Below are positions 8,219 through 16,516 of a stretch of 43,853 bases of DNA, piece by piece. How positions within the stretch are numbered: the first letter of the stretch is position 1; each line of letters begins with the position of its first letter. Below the pieces are notes generated by a model, which did no database searches, was not told where the DNA came from, and worked only from the letters and a program-made list of their open reading frames with translations. The stretch comes from Angelakisella sp. (lineage in GTDB: Bacteria > Bacillota > Clostridia > Oscillospirales > Ruminococcaceae), in contig JAHHTR010000003.1 of assembly GCA_020024515.1 (NCBI GenBank), positions 1-43,853 on the forward strand, in the 5' to 3' direction. A program made the position numbers and the translations under genes.

Positions 8219-9544
8219 TTATTTTGTTTTAACTGTAAAGTACAGCTTTTCTGCACTATCAATAGGTGATATAGCAATATTTAGATAAGCTTCATCGCCT
8301 TGTGATTTATTTCTGTCAACTTTAAAATCTTCATCAAGATCAACATCTTTAATTGCGCCCTTATCTCTGTAAAGAATAAGGATTTGTTTACCTTTGCTTT
8401 CCATAAGATCCCAGCCAGCAGGTGAGTTTTGAAACTTATTTGGAGGAAACTCTCTTTGTAGTGTTTCGTCAAATGTATCAAGCACACGGCGTACTCTGTT
8501 TTTTCGATAGTCATTACCCTTACCGTCTTTAAATGTAGTAAGAGTATTTATATCGTATTCTGCAACAACTTTGTTATCAACAATACTGAATAAGAATAGA
8601 CCTTTATTAATATCAGCTATTATCTGCTCGTTTGTCTTTTTGCCATGTACGTCTATTGCTCCGTCATATTCTCTGTATGTGTTACTTTCTGTGTCTGTGG
8701 CGCTGGCGTCTGCGGCGGCTACCCATGCGCAAACATTACTTACATCAACAACTGTTCCGTCACCAAGAATAACACCGTTAGAAACACCGATTATACCCTC
8801 ATAGTCAGCTTTAAAATTTGGCGCAACTGCCGTTACCTTTTTACCCACTTGTTCCCTAAAATATATTATTTTTGATTTTAAAGCCGTCTGCATACTGCTA
8901 TCATCAAAAGGATAAACAAGACAGTTAAAAGAAACCACTTCACAATCATCAAGAAATTTTGTTATATCATCATTCTGTTTTGTTCTGTCGCTACCTGTTG
9001 ATAAGTTAGTTCCTCCGTTTTCAGTAAGTTCTCCTTCACCAGTATACTTAACATAATCATTTTCTTTAAGTTGTGAAATATCTGTGATACCGATTTGCTC
9101 ATCAATAAGCTTTGTATCAAGATATACTTTAAGGTCCTTGCCTCCAATAGGGTTGTTTAAAATTACAACCCTTATATTATTACCTCTTGTACCGGGGTAT
9201 TTTGCAGTAACAGTCAGATTACCCATTGTGCCTGTTGACGCAGTTCCACCATTCAGTCTGTAAAAAATAACCTTGTCAGCAAGTTTAAGCGCCTCTCTAA
9301 TCATAAGCGTACTCTTGTTTGGATCGTTATTATAGATGTTGTATCCAATCTTACTTTCCTGTCCGTTTGGATTTCCACTCTGTATCTCCACAAATTCGTT
9401 TACAGGTCCCCAGTTAAGAGTTAGTGGAATAAGTACAGTTCCTCTTGTAATTCCATTGACAGCCTCGGTTTTGGCTGTTTCAAAGTTAACATAAGTACCG
9501 GGTCTAACCTTACTTGCATTTTTTTCAAATTTTCCCGCACCCAT
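8219..9544 (-). CDS. Contractile tail sheath protein, XkdK-like
   Basis: 441 aa, AGGAGGTGAAATAA before ATG 9544. The N-terminus (RPGTYVNFETAKTEAVNGI, TRGTVLIPL) and C-terminal block (RRVLDTFDETLQREFPPN, then NKSQGDEAYLNIAISPIDS) are clear signatures of PBSX-type sheath proteins. The sheath surrounds the tube and contracts to drive it through the envelope. Its presence fixes the virion as a contractile-tailed (myovirus) type. Confidence 0.95.
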   Translation of the reverse strand: MGAGKFEKNASKVRPGTYVNFETAKTEAVNGITRGTVLIPLTLNWGPVNEFVEIQSGNPNGQESKIGYNIYNNDPNKSTLMIREALKLADKVIFYRLNGGTASTGTMGNLTVTAKYPGTRGNNIRVVILNNPIGGKDLKVYLDTKLIDEQIGITDISQLKENDYVKYTGEGELTENGGTNLSTGSDRTKQNDDITKFLDDCEVVSFNCLVYPFDDSSMQTALKSKIIYFREQVGKKVTAVAPNFKADYEGIIGVSNGVILGDGTVVDVSNVCAWVAAADASATDTESNTYREYDGAIDVHGKKTNEQIIADINKGLFLFSIVDNKVVAEYDINTLTTFKDGKGNDYRKNRVRRVLDTFDETLQREFPPNKFQNSPAGWDLMESKGKQILILYRDKGAIKDVDLDEDFKVDRNKSQGDEAYLNIAISPIDSAEKLYFTVKTK

Positions 9545-9733
9545 TTATTTCACCTCCTGTTTTAGCCAGTTGTTAATTTGTTTCTTGATATCGTCAATAT
9601 CATATTCATCGTTTTTATCAAGATTATTTGTAGCGCCGTCAAATGTTGACGTACTAACATTAAACAATGCGCGACAGTTCTCTCGTATCACGTGATATCT
9701 ATATTTAACATTTTTTTGTTTTGTTTCACTCAC
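9545..9733 (-). CDS. Small sheath-upstream protein, YqzN/YkzM-like
   Basis: 62 aa from GTG 9733, behind GGAGAAG. The pattern (VIRENCRALFNVSTSTFDGA followed by an acidic DIDDIKKQINNWLKQEV helix) resembles the YqzN/YkzM family found just before the sheath gene in skin/PBSX-like elements. Its short length, tight fit (stop adjacent to the sheath ribosome site) and codon pattern support a real gene. Function is not known; a small tail assembly or terminator-binding role is inference. Confidence 0.75.
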   Translation of the reverse strand: MSETKQKNVKYRYHVIRENCRALFNVSTSTFDGATNNLDKNDEYDIDDIKKQINNWLKQEVK

Positions 9734-10189
9734 TTAGTACTTCTCCTTTGCTCTCAAATTAGTAAAAAAAGTATTAATCATACTGTATGTTTCGCTGTTA
9801 TAAGGGAATGATGTTTGAAATCTTACCATGATTTGCGCTACGCCAATATCAAGCTTTTTACAACTTATAGCTTTTAAACGTAGCTTTTTACCTGTTTTTT
9901 CACCGCTTTTATCAATAATATCAATAAGCAATTTGTGTTTGGCAATATTGTTTGTAATCTTTTCAGCAATATTTATAGCTTTTTTGTTGGTTTTATCAAA
10001 AACTTTAACAAATAGGGTAGTATCGTATCTATAAGCTGTTAATGTATCTCCTTCAAAATCCTGTTCAGCGGCAGGGAAATATAAAGAGGGGATACAAAAG
10101 CCTTCCGCGACTTCATCAAAATATATTTTCTTTATACCTGCAATATCACACATAGTTTTAGCAATACTGATAATTTCACATTCAAGCAT
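9734..10189 (-). CDS. Tail completion protein, XkdJ/YqbJ-like (DUF6838)
   Basis: 151 aa from ATG 10189 (MLECEIISIAKT), chosen because GGAGGTGAC lies about 7 bases upstream; an in-frame ATG at 10261 would bury 24 residues in the previous gene. The IPSLYFPAAEQDFEGDTLT stretch and position between the gp10-like gene and the sheath match YqbJ/XkdJ proteins, thought to close the tail at the head-proximal end. Assignment is by synteny plus sequence character. Confidence 0.78.
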   Translation of the reverse strand: MLECEIISIAKTMCDIAGIKKIYFDEVAEGFCIPSLYFPAAEQDFEGDTLTAYRYDTTLFVKVFDKTNKKAINIAEKITNNIAKHKLLIDIIDKSGEKTGKKLRLKAISCKKLDIGVAQIMVRFQTSFPYNSETYSMINTFFTNLRAKEKY

Positions 10190-10193
10190 TTTG

Positions 10194-10712
10194 TCACCTC
10201 CAATACTTGTTTTTCCATTCTTCCATTTTATTTTCAAGAGATTTATTAAACATCTTTTCAAATATTTTTATTGCGCCTTCCCAGTAGTGACGGCCCTCTA
10301 TCCACTGCTGTTTAAGTAACATTCCTGTTTTAGCTCCTTTTTGGTAGTAAAAGCGGTCACCTTTCCAAAATCCAGGTACCCAACGTGCTATTTCACCTTT
10401 CGCACAGGTCCAGTGACCGTCGTTTACAGCCACAGCATAATCAATGTCAGTACCTACTGTTAGGGTAAGACCTTTGTTTTCACTTTTCCATATATTTCCG
10501 TCTTTACCCTTATGAAAACTATGTAGTAACTGTCTTGTGTCAACTACTTCACGCCTTATTATTTCGTCTTGTACCACATCCAAAAACTCATAGCCGCACG
10601 CCTCAAACCATTCTGCTATACCTTGCTTAAAATCTTTCTTAGCCATATCATCAAGCTTTTTAAAATACTTATCAAGTTCAGCCATATCAAATTTAAAATT
10701 AGTATCTTTCAT
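10194..10712 (-). CDS. HK97 gp10-like neck protein, XkdI/YqbI-like
   Basis: 172 aa, CAGGAGCGATTATA before ATG 10712. Shows the gp10 family layout: an N-terminal helix (AELDKYFKKLDDMAKKD), the central RREVVDTRQLLHSFHKGKDG region and GTDIDYAVAVNDGHW, the strongest gp10 motif. This family forms the tail terminator or neck ring joining head and tail. Its start overlaps the stop of the upstream connector gene by one base. Confidence 0.88.
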   Translation of the reverse strand: MKDTNFKFDMAELDKYFKKLDDMAKKDFKQGIAEWFEACGYEFLDVVQDEIIRREVVDTRQLLHSFHKGKDGNIWKSENKGLTLTVGTDIDYAVAVNDGHWTCAKGEIARWVPGFWKGDRFYYQKGAKTGMLLKQQWIEGRHYWEGAIKIFEKMFNKSLENKMEEWKNKYWR

Positions 10713-11074
10713 TATAATCGCTCCTGATTATCTGTTCTATATAATGGAACAGATATATATTTACCCCTTATATTCTCTGGAAATCCCAACGTATATTCAA
10801 GGTTATACCTCTTATCCACTACTTTATCCCCCTTTTTAATTTGTATTCCACTTGGTAAACATAATTCATTTGCGCCTATATATGTCGAATATGGCTCACG
10901 TTCAAGAATTTTTACTTCGTTTGTAGAAAAATAGCATACACAGTCCACAATGTCCGGCTTATCGGAATATATTATCTCATTATCGGCAATAGGCAGTCCG
11001 TAGCTTTCGGCAGTAGGGGAGATACTGCCGAAGTATATATCGCATTTATGCCTTAAAAAACTGTTTATTCCCAT
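10712..11074 (-). CDS. Head-tail stopper, YqbH/XkdH-like (DUF3599)
   Basis: 120 aa from ATG 11074 (MGINSFLRHKCDIY). A GTG at 11083 in the same frame is possible, but the family normally begins close to the LRHKCDIY segment. The CxIY opening, GIQIKKGDKVV and PENIRGKYISVPLYR match DUF3599 proteins, which act as head-tail stoppers. The weak ribosome site suggests coupling to the upstream connector, whose stop lies just ahead. Confidence 0.82.
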   Translation of the reverse strand: MGINSFLRHKCDIYFGSISPTAESYGLPIADNEIIYSDKPDIVDCVCYFSTNEVKILEREPYSTYIGANELCLPSGIQIKKGDKVVDKRYNLEYTLGFPENIRGKYISVPLYRTDNQERL

Positions 11075-11079
11075 ATTTT

Positions 11080-11493
11080 TCACAACTTTCTAAGCCCAAT
11101 TCTAACGCTATCCGTTATAGGCTGTTTGATATAGCGTGATATAAGCGCATCAATATCAATATCCTCAACACTCCTATCTCTTACGCTTGATTTTTTAGTG
11201 TAGCTGTAATCTTTAAAGCTTTCGCTCTGATAGTCACTATAAAGCGTGTCGCTGTCCTTATCAACAGCTGAACTTTGAGAGTAGTACTCGGCAACAAGCA
11301 GTGTGGCAAGTTTAATGGCATCGGGAACAGTAATGTATATTTCATTGGAAAAATCATTGTTTGTCCTATGTATAATATAGTTTTCTGCTCTTGTAATATC
11401 AGTTTTCACCTTAATATCATCACGGTTTTTGACTTTTTCAAAGTCTGTGTACTCCTTTAATTCCTCAGGTGTTAGCCAAGGTCTTGTTGCCAT
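11080..11493 (-). CDS. Head-tail adaptor, YqbG-like (DUF3199)
   Basis: 137 aa, AAAAGGAGGAATAAGGA before ATG 11493. The N-terminus (WLTPEELKEYTDFEKVKNRD) and RAENYIIHRTNNDF helix resemble YqbG/gp15-type connectors that bind the portal ring. Directly followed by the stopper, gp10-like and tail-completion genes in the PBSX order. Confidence 0.85.
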   Translation of the reverse strand: MATRPWLTPEELKEYTDFEKVKNRDDIKVKTDITRAENYIIHRTNNDFSNEIYITVPDAIKLATLLVAEYYSQSSAVDKDSDTLYSDYQSESFKDYSYTKKSSVRDRSVEDIDIDALISRYIKQPITDSVRIGLRKL

Positions 11494-11508
11494 TCCTTAT
11501 TCCTCCTT

Positions 11509-11898
11509 TTATTCAGGCATTCTTACTACAAAGGCGTAAACCTTAGCCTTGCCATTGCTACCGCTGCCACTGTCGCTGTATTTCACCTGTACAGTGGTTT
11601 CTTCATTCACTACATCATACAGTAGCTTATTAACGCTACCCACTGTCTGTGGGGCGCTAACCTCACTGTTAGCTATATATTTTCCATCAGCGCCATTTAC
11701 ACCAATATCAATTTTAGCGCTTGTGCCGTTAAAGCCATCTTCAATCGCAAGGGTAATTCTTGTAAGCATTGTGTTTTTTGGAATTTTGTACTCAAGCGTC
11801 TTTCCATTTGTAAGCGCTTCTTCGCCATATTTAAAAGAACCCAGTAACATTACTTGTTCAACTCCGCAAGCGCCTTCGTTATTTAGTGTCAAATCCAT
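11509..11898 (-). CDS. Hypothetical structural protein of the capsid-connector region
   Basis: 129 aa, GAGGAGGTTTAACA before ATG 11898. I do not recognise a family. Predicted mostly beta: GEEALTNGKTLEYKIPKNT, then TRITLAIEDGF, ending in VYAFVVRMPE, with no membrane segment or signal peptide. It lies between capsid and connector genes, where many phages encode a head decoration or fibre-like protein. That role is inference from position and beta-rich composition only. Confidence 0.75.
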   Translation of the reverse strand: MDLTLNNEGACGVEQVMLLGSFKYGEEALTNGKTLEYKIPKNTMLTRITLAIEDGFNGTSAKIDIGVNGADGKYIANSEVSAPQTVGSVNKLLYDVVNEETTVQVKYSDSGSGSNGKAKVYAFVVRMPE

Positions 11899-11900
11899 TG

Positions 11901-12191
11901 TTAAACCTCCTCACCCATATCAGGCTCAAACTCGTTTTCTTCCGTATTGGCTTCACTTGTTTTTTTACTTTGCTTTTTGGACTTTGTTTCTGCATTTTCA
12001 TCTCTATTTTTTTTTACTTCATCCCTTACTTCTTCAATAATATTTTCAGCAGAAACCAATTTAAAGTAGCCAGTATTAATAAGTTCTTCCATGTCCTCGG
12101 TCTTTTCAACATTAATAATAGGTTTGTCCTTTGTTGCACAGTATTTTCCGTATTTAAAGGATAAGCCTTTAATAAGTATCAGCTTGTACAT
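11901..12191 (-). CDS. YqbF-like capsid-neighbour protein
   Basis: 96 aa from ATG 12191 (MYKLILIKGLSF), preceded by AAGGAGG at good spacing; a longer reading from 12269 would overlap the capsid gene and lacks a ribosome site. The N-terminal 50 residues (LILIKGLSFKYGKYCATKD, EELINTGYFKLV) resemble the YqbF N-terminal domain of the skin element. The rest is a highly charged Lys/Glu tail without the HeH domain of YqbF. The role in the particle is unknown. Confidence 0.75.
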   Translation of the reverse strand: MYKLILIKGLSFKYGKYCATKDKPIINVEKTEDMEELINTGYFKLVSAENIIEEVRDEVKKNRDENAETKSKKQSKKTSEANTEENEFEPDMGEEV

Positions 12192-12204
12192 TACACATAC
12201 CTCC

Positions 12205-13140
12205 TTATTTAATTTCAGCAAGACCTTTGATGATAACCGCAGCATCCATTTCCTCAATGATAGCATCATAGTCTAAGTGGATAACATAGAAACGTTTATC
12301 TTGCATAATAGCCTCTTTACCCTCGGTAGTTTTGCGGATTTTGGTATCATATGTATTAACTACGATAAGGTTTTTGGGATCAGTCAAAATGATTTTGTCA
12401 TCAGGCATAGACGGAACAGCTATGGCAGGAATAGCGTATGGGTTTTCAATTCTTCTGTCACTTATGATACCGCCCGTTGTTATAGCTTTGTCCAGTAGGT
12501 AAGTTTCCCACTCCTGCTTGCGGTGCGGACTCATTATCCAGCGTAGCTTACCGTTATTATATTTATTCGGTATTTCACGCAGAGCGTCATTCCAAACGTC
12601 AAGAGACATTGCCCCACTGTTAACCGATGTGCGGTCAACAACGTGAGCGCCATCTAGTAGCTGTTTAATCCAACCGTCTTTTATTTTTAGAAAATCATAA
12701 TCAGGATCGTCACTACTTGTAGCTGTGTCAGCGTTTAGCCACAGATCTTCCATATCAATACCAATCTGCTCAGACATTAGCTTTGTAATTGTGTCTTCAA
12801 GACTCTGTCCTTCAATATTTTCTCTTAGTGTTTCCTCTGTTATTTCCCAAGGAAGTCTTACAGCTACCGTACTGTATGTAACCTTGTCAAATATTGCCTT
12901 ACCTCTGTATGCATCGTCTGTATTCTCTGTTTTTTTGCGTACAATACGTCTGCCAACGCCAATTTTGTCAATTTCACCTGTCTTTGCGTGGCGCATTTCT
13001 TTGTGCACAAGCTCGCCCAATATAGTAGCGTCCATTGTCTGCTTTATAAACAGTCTTGACTGCTCCGGATTTAGTAATCCTGCATTAACTGTGCCTGTCG
13101 TAATACTTGCGCCTTTAATTATTTGATTGTTGTTTCGCAT
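12205..13140 (-). CDS. Major capsid protein, XkdG/YqbE-like (HK97 fold)
   Basis: 311 aa, AAGGAGGAG before ATG 13140. Resembles PBSX-type capsid proteins: FIKQTMDATILGELVHKEM at the N-terminus, VRLPWEITEETLRENIEGQS (E-loop/P-domain region) and a conserved C-terminal part with NPYAIPAIAVPSMPDDK. It follows the protease/scaffold gene directly. No separate delta-scaffold domain is present, consistent with the scaffold being part of the upstream protease polypeptide. Confidence 0.92.
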   Translation of the reverse strand: MRNNNQIIKGASITTGTVNAGLLNPEQSRLFIKQTMDATILGELVHKEMRHAKTGEIDKIGVGRRIVRKKTENTDDAYRGKAIFDKVTYSTVAVRLPWEITEETLRENIEGQSLEDTITKLMSEQIGIDMEDLWLNADTATSSDDPDYDFLKIKDGWIKQLLDGAHVVDRTSVNSGAMSLDVWNDALREIPNKYNNGKLRWIMSPHRKQEWETYLLDKAITTGGIISDRRIENPYAIPAIAVPSMPDDKIILTDPKNLIVVNTYDTKIRKTTEGKEAIMQDKRFYVIHLDYDAIIEEMDAAVIIKGLAEIK

Positions 13141-13160
13141 ATTTTTTACTCCTCCTTAAA

Positions 13161-14450
13161 TTAAAGAATACCGTGCAGGTAGTGTGTATCATTTTGTTTT
13201 TCGACGTTTTGCTCGTCGTTTAGGTTGCTTGGTATACCCTTAGCCTTTAATATATCATTTACAGCTTTTGTTACAGCAGTATTTATAGTATCATCGAGAG
13301 TTTCTTCCTCTTGCCCTTCTTCGTGGTTTGCACTTGCCTTTGTAATAGCCTCGTCTATCATCTGTTTTACTGTATCAAGAGTAAGTTCCTCACTTTTTTC
13401 TACCTCTTTTTCTTTACTGCCTTTGTTAAATGCCTTTTGGATAGATTCATCTATCATCTTTTTAATTTCTTCTTTTGTCACTTCTTTGTCCTCCTCTTCT
13501 TTGGTTTCTTCATTAAATTCAGCTACAAAAGCATTTAGTTTTTCGGTAATTTCTGTAAGCATTTGCCTGTTTTTGCCCGACATCTTTTTTCCTGCTTTTT
13601 CTATGGCTTCTTTTGGAGCTGTGTCCAGCAGAGCTTTTGCAACATTGTTTTTGGTAAGTATTTCCGTGATTATTTCGTTAAAATCCTCCAAAGCGGCTTT
13701 AATAGCAGTTTGGTCATTTTCAAAGTCGTAAACATATCTGTCTTTGAAATTGTCATAGTGCCGTTTGGCAAGTAGGTCACTAAGCGTATTTATTGCATTC
13801 CAAAAATTGGAGTTTTTGGCTCTGTCATTATATTCGTCCTTTACATATCCCTTTTCCACTATGTTAAAGCCCATAAATTCTGCGAATTGTTTAAAAATGC
13901 CTTTCTTTTCTGTATCTTCCGTGTTACTTTCAGCTCCTTTCTTTAAATTTACATCTTCTGCGCTGTACTTACCTACGCCGCCCATACTAAAACCCGTTAT
14001 TTCGCCTTTTTCTATTGACTTCCATATATTATCGTCGCTTACCTCAACAGTCATAAGCCACGTGCCTTTTTTTATAGGCTCATCACCGATTTTAAAATCA
14101 GCTTTTGCAACCCACGTTTCTACAACTGTACACGCATCACATTCTTCAAAATTGTGTTGCAAATCTACCTTATCACCGTTTTTTGCGTACCAGTAAGCAG
14201 CCTTTTGTATTTCGTCTTCGGTCATAAAATTATCGTGCGCGTCGCTTACCATTGGTTCGTAAACAATACCTGTAACGTGGTGCAAGTTATCATCAGCCTT
14301 TACTATTTTTCCAATTGTTGCAAAACCTCTCTCGTCTTTGGTTTCGGCTTTGGTAATTAAAAACTGTTTTTTATTTGCCGCTTTATCCACAAGTGATACA
14401 AAGCTTATTTTGGCGTCGGTAATTGCATAAGATTTTTTGATTTTTTCCAT
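13161..14450 (-). CDS. Prohead protease with scaffold domain, XkdF-like
   Basis: 429 aa, AGAGAGGAGG before ATG 14450. The N-terminal ~190 residues carry the XkdF (Peptidase_S78_2) pattern: ISFVSLVDKAANKKQFLI, GIVYEPMVSDAHDNFM, LQHNFEE (candidate catalytic His) and GEITGFSMGGVG (candidate Ser). The rest is a Lys/Glu-rich coiled-coil region (EEIKKMIDESIQKAF and similar) typical of an internal scaffold that is later digested. It probably matures the capsid and templates the shell. Two terminators lie between it and the upstream head genes. Confidence 0.88.
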   Translation of the reverse strand: MEKIKKSYAITDAKISFVSLVDKAANKKQFLITKAETKDERGFATIGKIVKADDNLHHVTGIVYEPMVSDAHDNFMTEDEIQKAAYWYAKNGDKVDLQHNFEECDACTVVETWVAKADFKIGDEPIKKGTWLMTVEVSDDNIWKSIEKGEITGFSMGGVGKYSAEDVNLKKGAESNTEDTEKKGIFKQFAEFMGFNIVEKGYVKDEYNDRAKNSNFWNAINTLSDLLAKRHYDNFKDRYVYDFENDQTAIKAALEDFNEIITEILTKNNVAKALLDTAPKEAIEKAGKKMSGKNRQMLTEITEKLNAFVAEFNEETKEEEDKEVTKEEIKKMIDESIQKAFNKGSKEKEVEKSEELTLDTVKQMIDEAITKASANHEEGQEEETLDDTINTAVTKAVNDILKAKGIPSNLNDEQNVEKQNDTHYLHGIL

Positions 14451-14481
14451 TTTCTAAACCTCCTCTCTTAATTTTTTGTAT

Positions 14482-14512
14482 AAAAAAATGCCGAGAAATA
14501 AATCCCGACATT
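14482..14512 (-). terminator. Intrinsic terminator 2, just before the protease gene
   Basis: On the minus strand a 10-bp stem (AATGTCGGGA paired with TCTCGGCATT, with two G-U pairs) has a 6-base loop and is followed by seven T residues. It lies 30 bases upstream of the protease/scaffold start. It would stop transcription coming from the toxin/immunity side unless antiterminated, or act as an attenuator for a promoter lying between the two terminators. Confidence 0.75.
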
Positions 14513-14571
14513 AATTTAAGCATTATTAAAATTTTTATCTTTCTGTTCCTACCAGTCAATTAGATGCAAAG

Positions 14572-14627
14572 AAAAAAAAACTCGGAGTAGAACTTTTACC
14601 AACGTTCTACTTCAAGACTCGTGTTTT
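14572..14627 (-). terminator. Intrinsic terminator 1, after the candidate immunity gene
   Basis: On the minus strand AGTAGAAC pairs perfectly with GTTCTACT (10-base loop), extended outside by AAAAC/GTTTT, and runs into nine T residues. It begins directly after the stop codon of the 93-aa gene. It cleanly ends the portal-MuF-immunity transcript. Between it and terminator 2, a weak promoter-like pair (TTGACT and, 16 bp on, TAAAAA) is present. Confidence 0.78.
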
Positions 14628-14628
14628 A

Positions 14629-14910
14629 TTAATTTATAAATGGCTTGAATATATCAAGAAAATTCCACATTTCTTCATTCATAAATTTTCCGTATAGAAT
14701 ATCGTTAACACCATTAATTAGCTCTTTATCCTCATCGCTCATATTTGTTATGTATTCCTGTACCTTTTGCTGATCGTCGCCCATAGCTTCAACTATGGGT
14801 TGAAGAAAATCTTCATCAATATCAAAACTCTCCATAATGTCATCATCCGTAGCTTTTCTAAGGTCAGCTATAATTTCTTTAATTCTTTTATCATCAGGCT
14901 GATTTGACAT
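14629..14910 (-). CDS. Candidate immunity protein for the MuF-EndoU toxin
   Basis: 93 aa, AGAGAGGAGTTTTAA before ATG 14910, two bases after the MuF-EndoU gene. It is strongly acidic and helical (DDDIMESFDIDEDFLQPIVE, MSDEDKELINGVNDILYGK), with no membrane segment. I do not recognise a family. Small acidic proteins encoded directly behind a polymorphic toxin domain usually neutralise it, and a strong terminator follows immediately, making toxin and this gene the end of one transcript. The immunity role is inference from position and composition. Confidence 0.65.
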   Translation of the reverse strand: MSNQPDDKRIKEIIADLRKATDDDIMESFDIDEDFLQPIVEAMGDDQQKVQEYITNMSDEDKELINGVNDILYGKFMNEEMWNFLDIFKPFIN

Positions 14911-14912
14911 AT

Positions 14913-16514
14913 TTAAAACTCCTCTCTCTGTAATTTATCTGGAAAAGCAGTGGTTATATTGTTATCTTTATCTACAAAAACTCCGACTGTAACGTCCTTG
15001 TAGATAGCAAAACATTCGATTGCGTGATTATATTCATTCTTGTGTATAGGATTATTAGCAGTATATGTAGCGGCTAACAAAATATCCTCCTCGGTCCACG
15101 TTTCAGGAAACCAAGCCTGTCCTGATTTCCCAAGTTGCTTATCTTTTTCTTTATGTTCATTAACTCCACCTATACGGACACCATTATCGTATGTTTTTTC
15201 AATATTATATTTAATACCTTTTTCCTCAAGACTTTTAATATTTTCTTGACTGTGACCTCCACCTTTCATACGACCGCCGTTATTTCCACCCGCCGGTTTA
15301 TTTGGGTTTTTTAGGTTCGTAAAATCGCATTTCACTGCGTGATTAAGGTCATTGTGGTTCATTAACATTATACCATCTTTTTTTATTTCGGGCAATGTTT
15401 TTAAACGCCTTTTGCCTTTATCTTTAATAAATAGGGCTTCAAGTTCACTATCATTTTTAATAACACCGCTTTCAAGTAGCGCCCATTTTGCTTTAACTCC
15501 ACCAAAGTATGCAACCTGTTCTTCCTTTGTCTTTTTCTTTAACCAATTATATTTTATAACAGTATCATCAATACCGACTTTTGCCTTGTTTTTTTCGTCA
15601 AGCTCCTTTTCCCATTTTCTGTCATCATCTTCAATAGCTTTTTGTTGCAACTTCTTTTTTTCTTCCACAAATAGTCCAAAAGCAGATTTTTTGATATTAT
15701 AGCTTACTATACAATGACAATTTATGCGTTCTCGAGCAGGTAATATTATGTCACCGGGATACATAGGGTAATAGGTTACTCCATCAACGCCAAGCAATTC
15801 AAACTTTTCATTTTTTCCTACAGTCTGGCCGTTCATAACCACGTGATTAGGTCGAGGTTCGTTTTTGTGTGCTCCTGTATGTTTCCACGTTTTAGTCTCA
15901 ACGACAACACTCTGCGTGGCGCTCTCTTGCGCCGCCATTCTGTGTGCAGTCAGCACTTCTGTTACTGCAGCCCGCCTTGCTCTCATTGGGCTAAATGTAT
16001 ACGCATCCTTTAACTTCTCCCTTACATCATTTATTGTTATGTCGTCCAAAGCAGTAGAAAGAATAGATTGCAAATCATTATTACTCGTATTGTGCATTAT
16101 CTTTCCAAGTTCTTCGCTCCAATCTTCTATCCAAGCCTTCGTTTTATTCGTAAGATTTTCAACAGACAAATCATTATCTATTTCTTTCATATATTCATTG
16201 GCGTATGTTTTAACAAAATCGCTGAAAAAATCATAGAACATACTTTGTATTTTATCGTCTGTTTTATCATCTACTTTTAAAGTAGGGAGCACTTCGTCCA
16301 GTATCTTTTCAATATCTGTTTCATCTCCAATTTTTTGCAAGAACAGATTTTTTTCATATTCGAATATTTCGGCCAATTTATCATTTATCTCATTAATACT
16401 GTTTACAGTCTTTTTAGGCTCTATAAAGCCTTCTTTTTTTAATTGATTTTCTAAATCTTTGTCAGCTTTTACTATGTAGTTCTGTATAGCTTTAAATAGG
16501 TTAGGATATTTCAT
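14913..16514 (-). CDS. MuF-type minor head protein with C-terminal EndoU-like toxin domain
   Basis: 533 aa, GGAGGAATAAGT before ATG 16514. Residues 165-270 are the SPP1 gp7/Mu F head-morphogenesis domain, with RARRAAVTEVLTAHRMA, EPRPNHVVMNG (220-229) and the INCHC motif (264-268). After a charged linker, residues ~390-533 resemble bacterial EndoU nucleases: GGGHSQENI (His421), VNEHKEKDK (His454 and lysines), AWFPETWTEEDI and DNNITTAFP (Thr521/522). EndoU domains cut RNA, often tRNA. MuF proteins ride in the particle, so the toxin could enter the target cell with DNA or act between lysogens. A candidate immunity gene follows two bases later. Confidence 0.85.
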   Translation of the reverse strand: MKYPNLFKAIQNYIVKADKDLENQLKKEGFIEPKKTVNSINEINDKLAEIFEYEKNLFLQKIGDETDIEKILDEVLPTLKVDDKTDDKIQSMFYDFFSDFVKTYANEYMKEIDNDLSVENLTNKTKAWIEDWSEELGKIMHNTSNNDLQSILSTALDDITINDVREKLKDAYTFSPMRARRAAVTEVLTAHRMAAQESATQSVVVETKTWKHTGAHKNEPRPNHVVMNGQTVGKNEKFELLGVDGVTYYPMYPGDIILPARERINCHCIVSYNIKKSAFGLFVEEKKKLQQKAIEDDDRKWEKELDEKNKAKVGIDDTVIKYNWLKKKTKEEQVAYFGGVKAKWALLESGVIKNDSELEALFIKDKGKRRLKTLPEIKKDGIMLMNHNDLNHAVKCDFTNLKNPNKPAGGNNGGRMKGGGHSQENIKSLEEKGIKYNIEKTYDNGVRIGGVNEHKEKDKQLGKSGQAWFPETWTEEDILLAATYTANNPIHKNEYNHAIECFAIYKDVTVGVFVDKDNNITTAFPDKLQREEF

Positions 16515-16516
16515 AC

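Noticed and set aside
8281..8514. 77-codon minus-strand frame inside the sheath gene
   Set aside because: It is an alternative frame of a clearly recognised structural gene and has no ribosome site.
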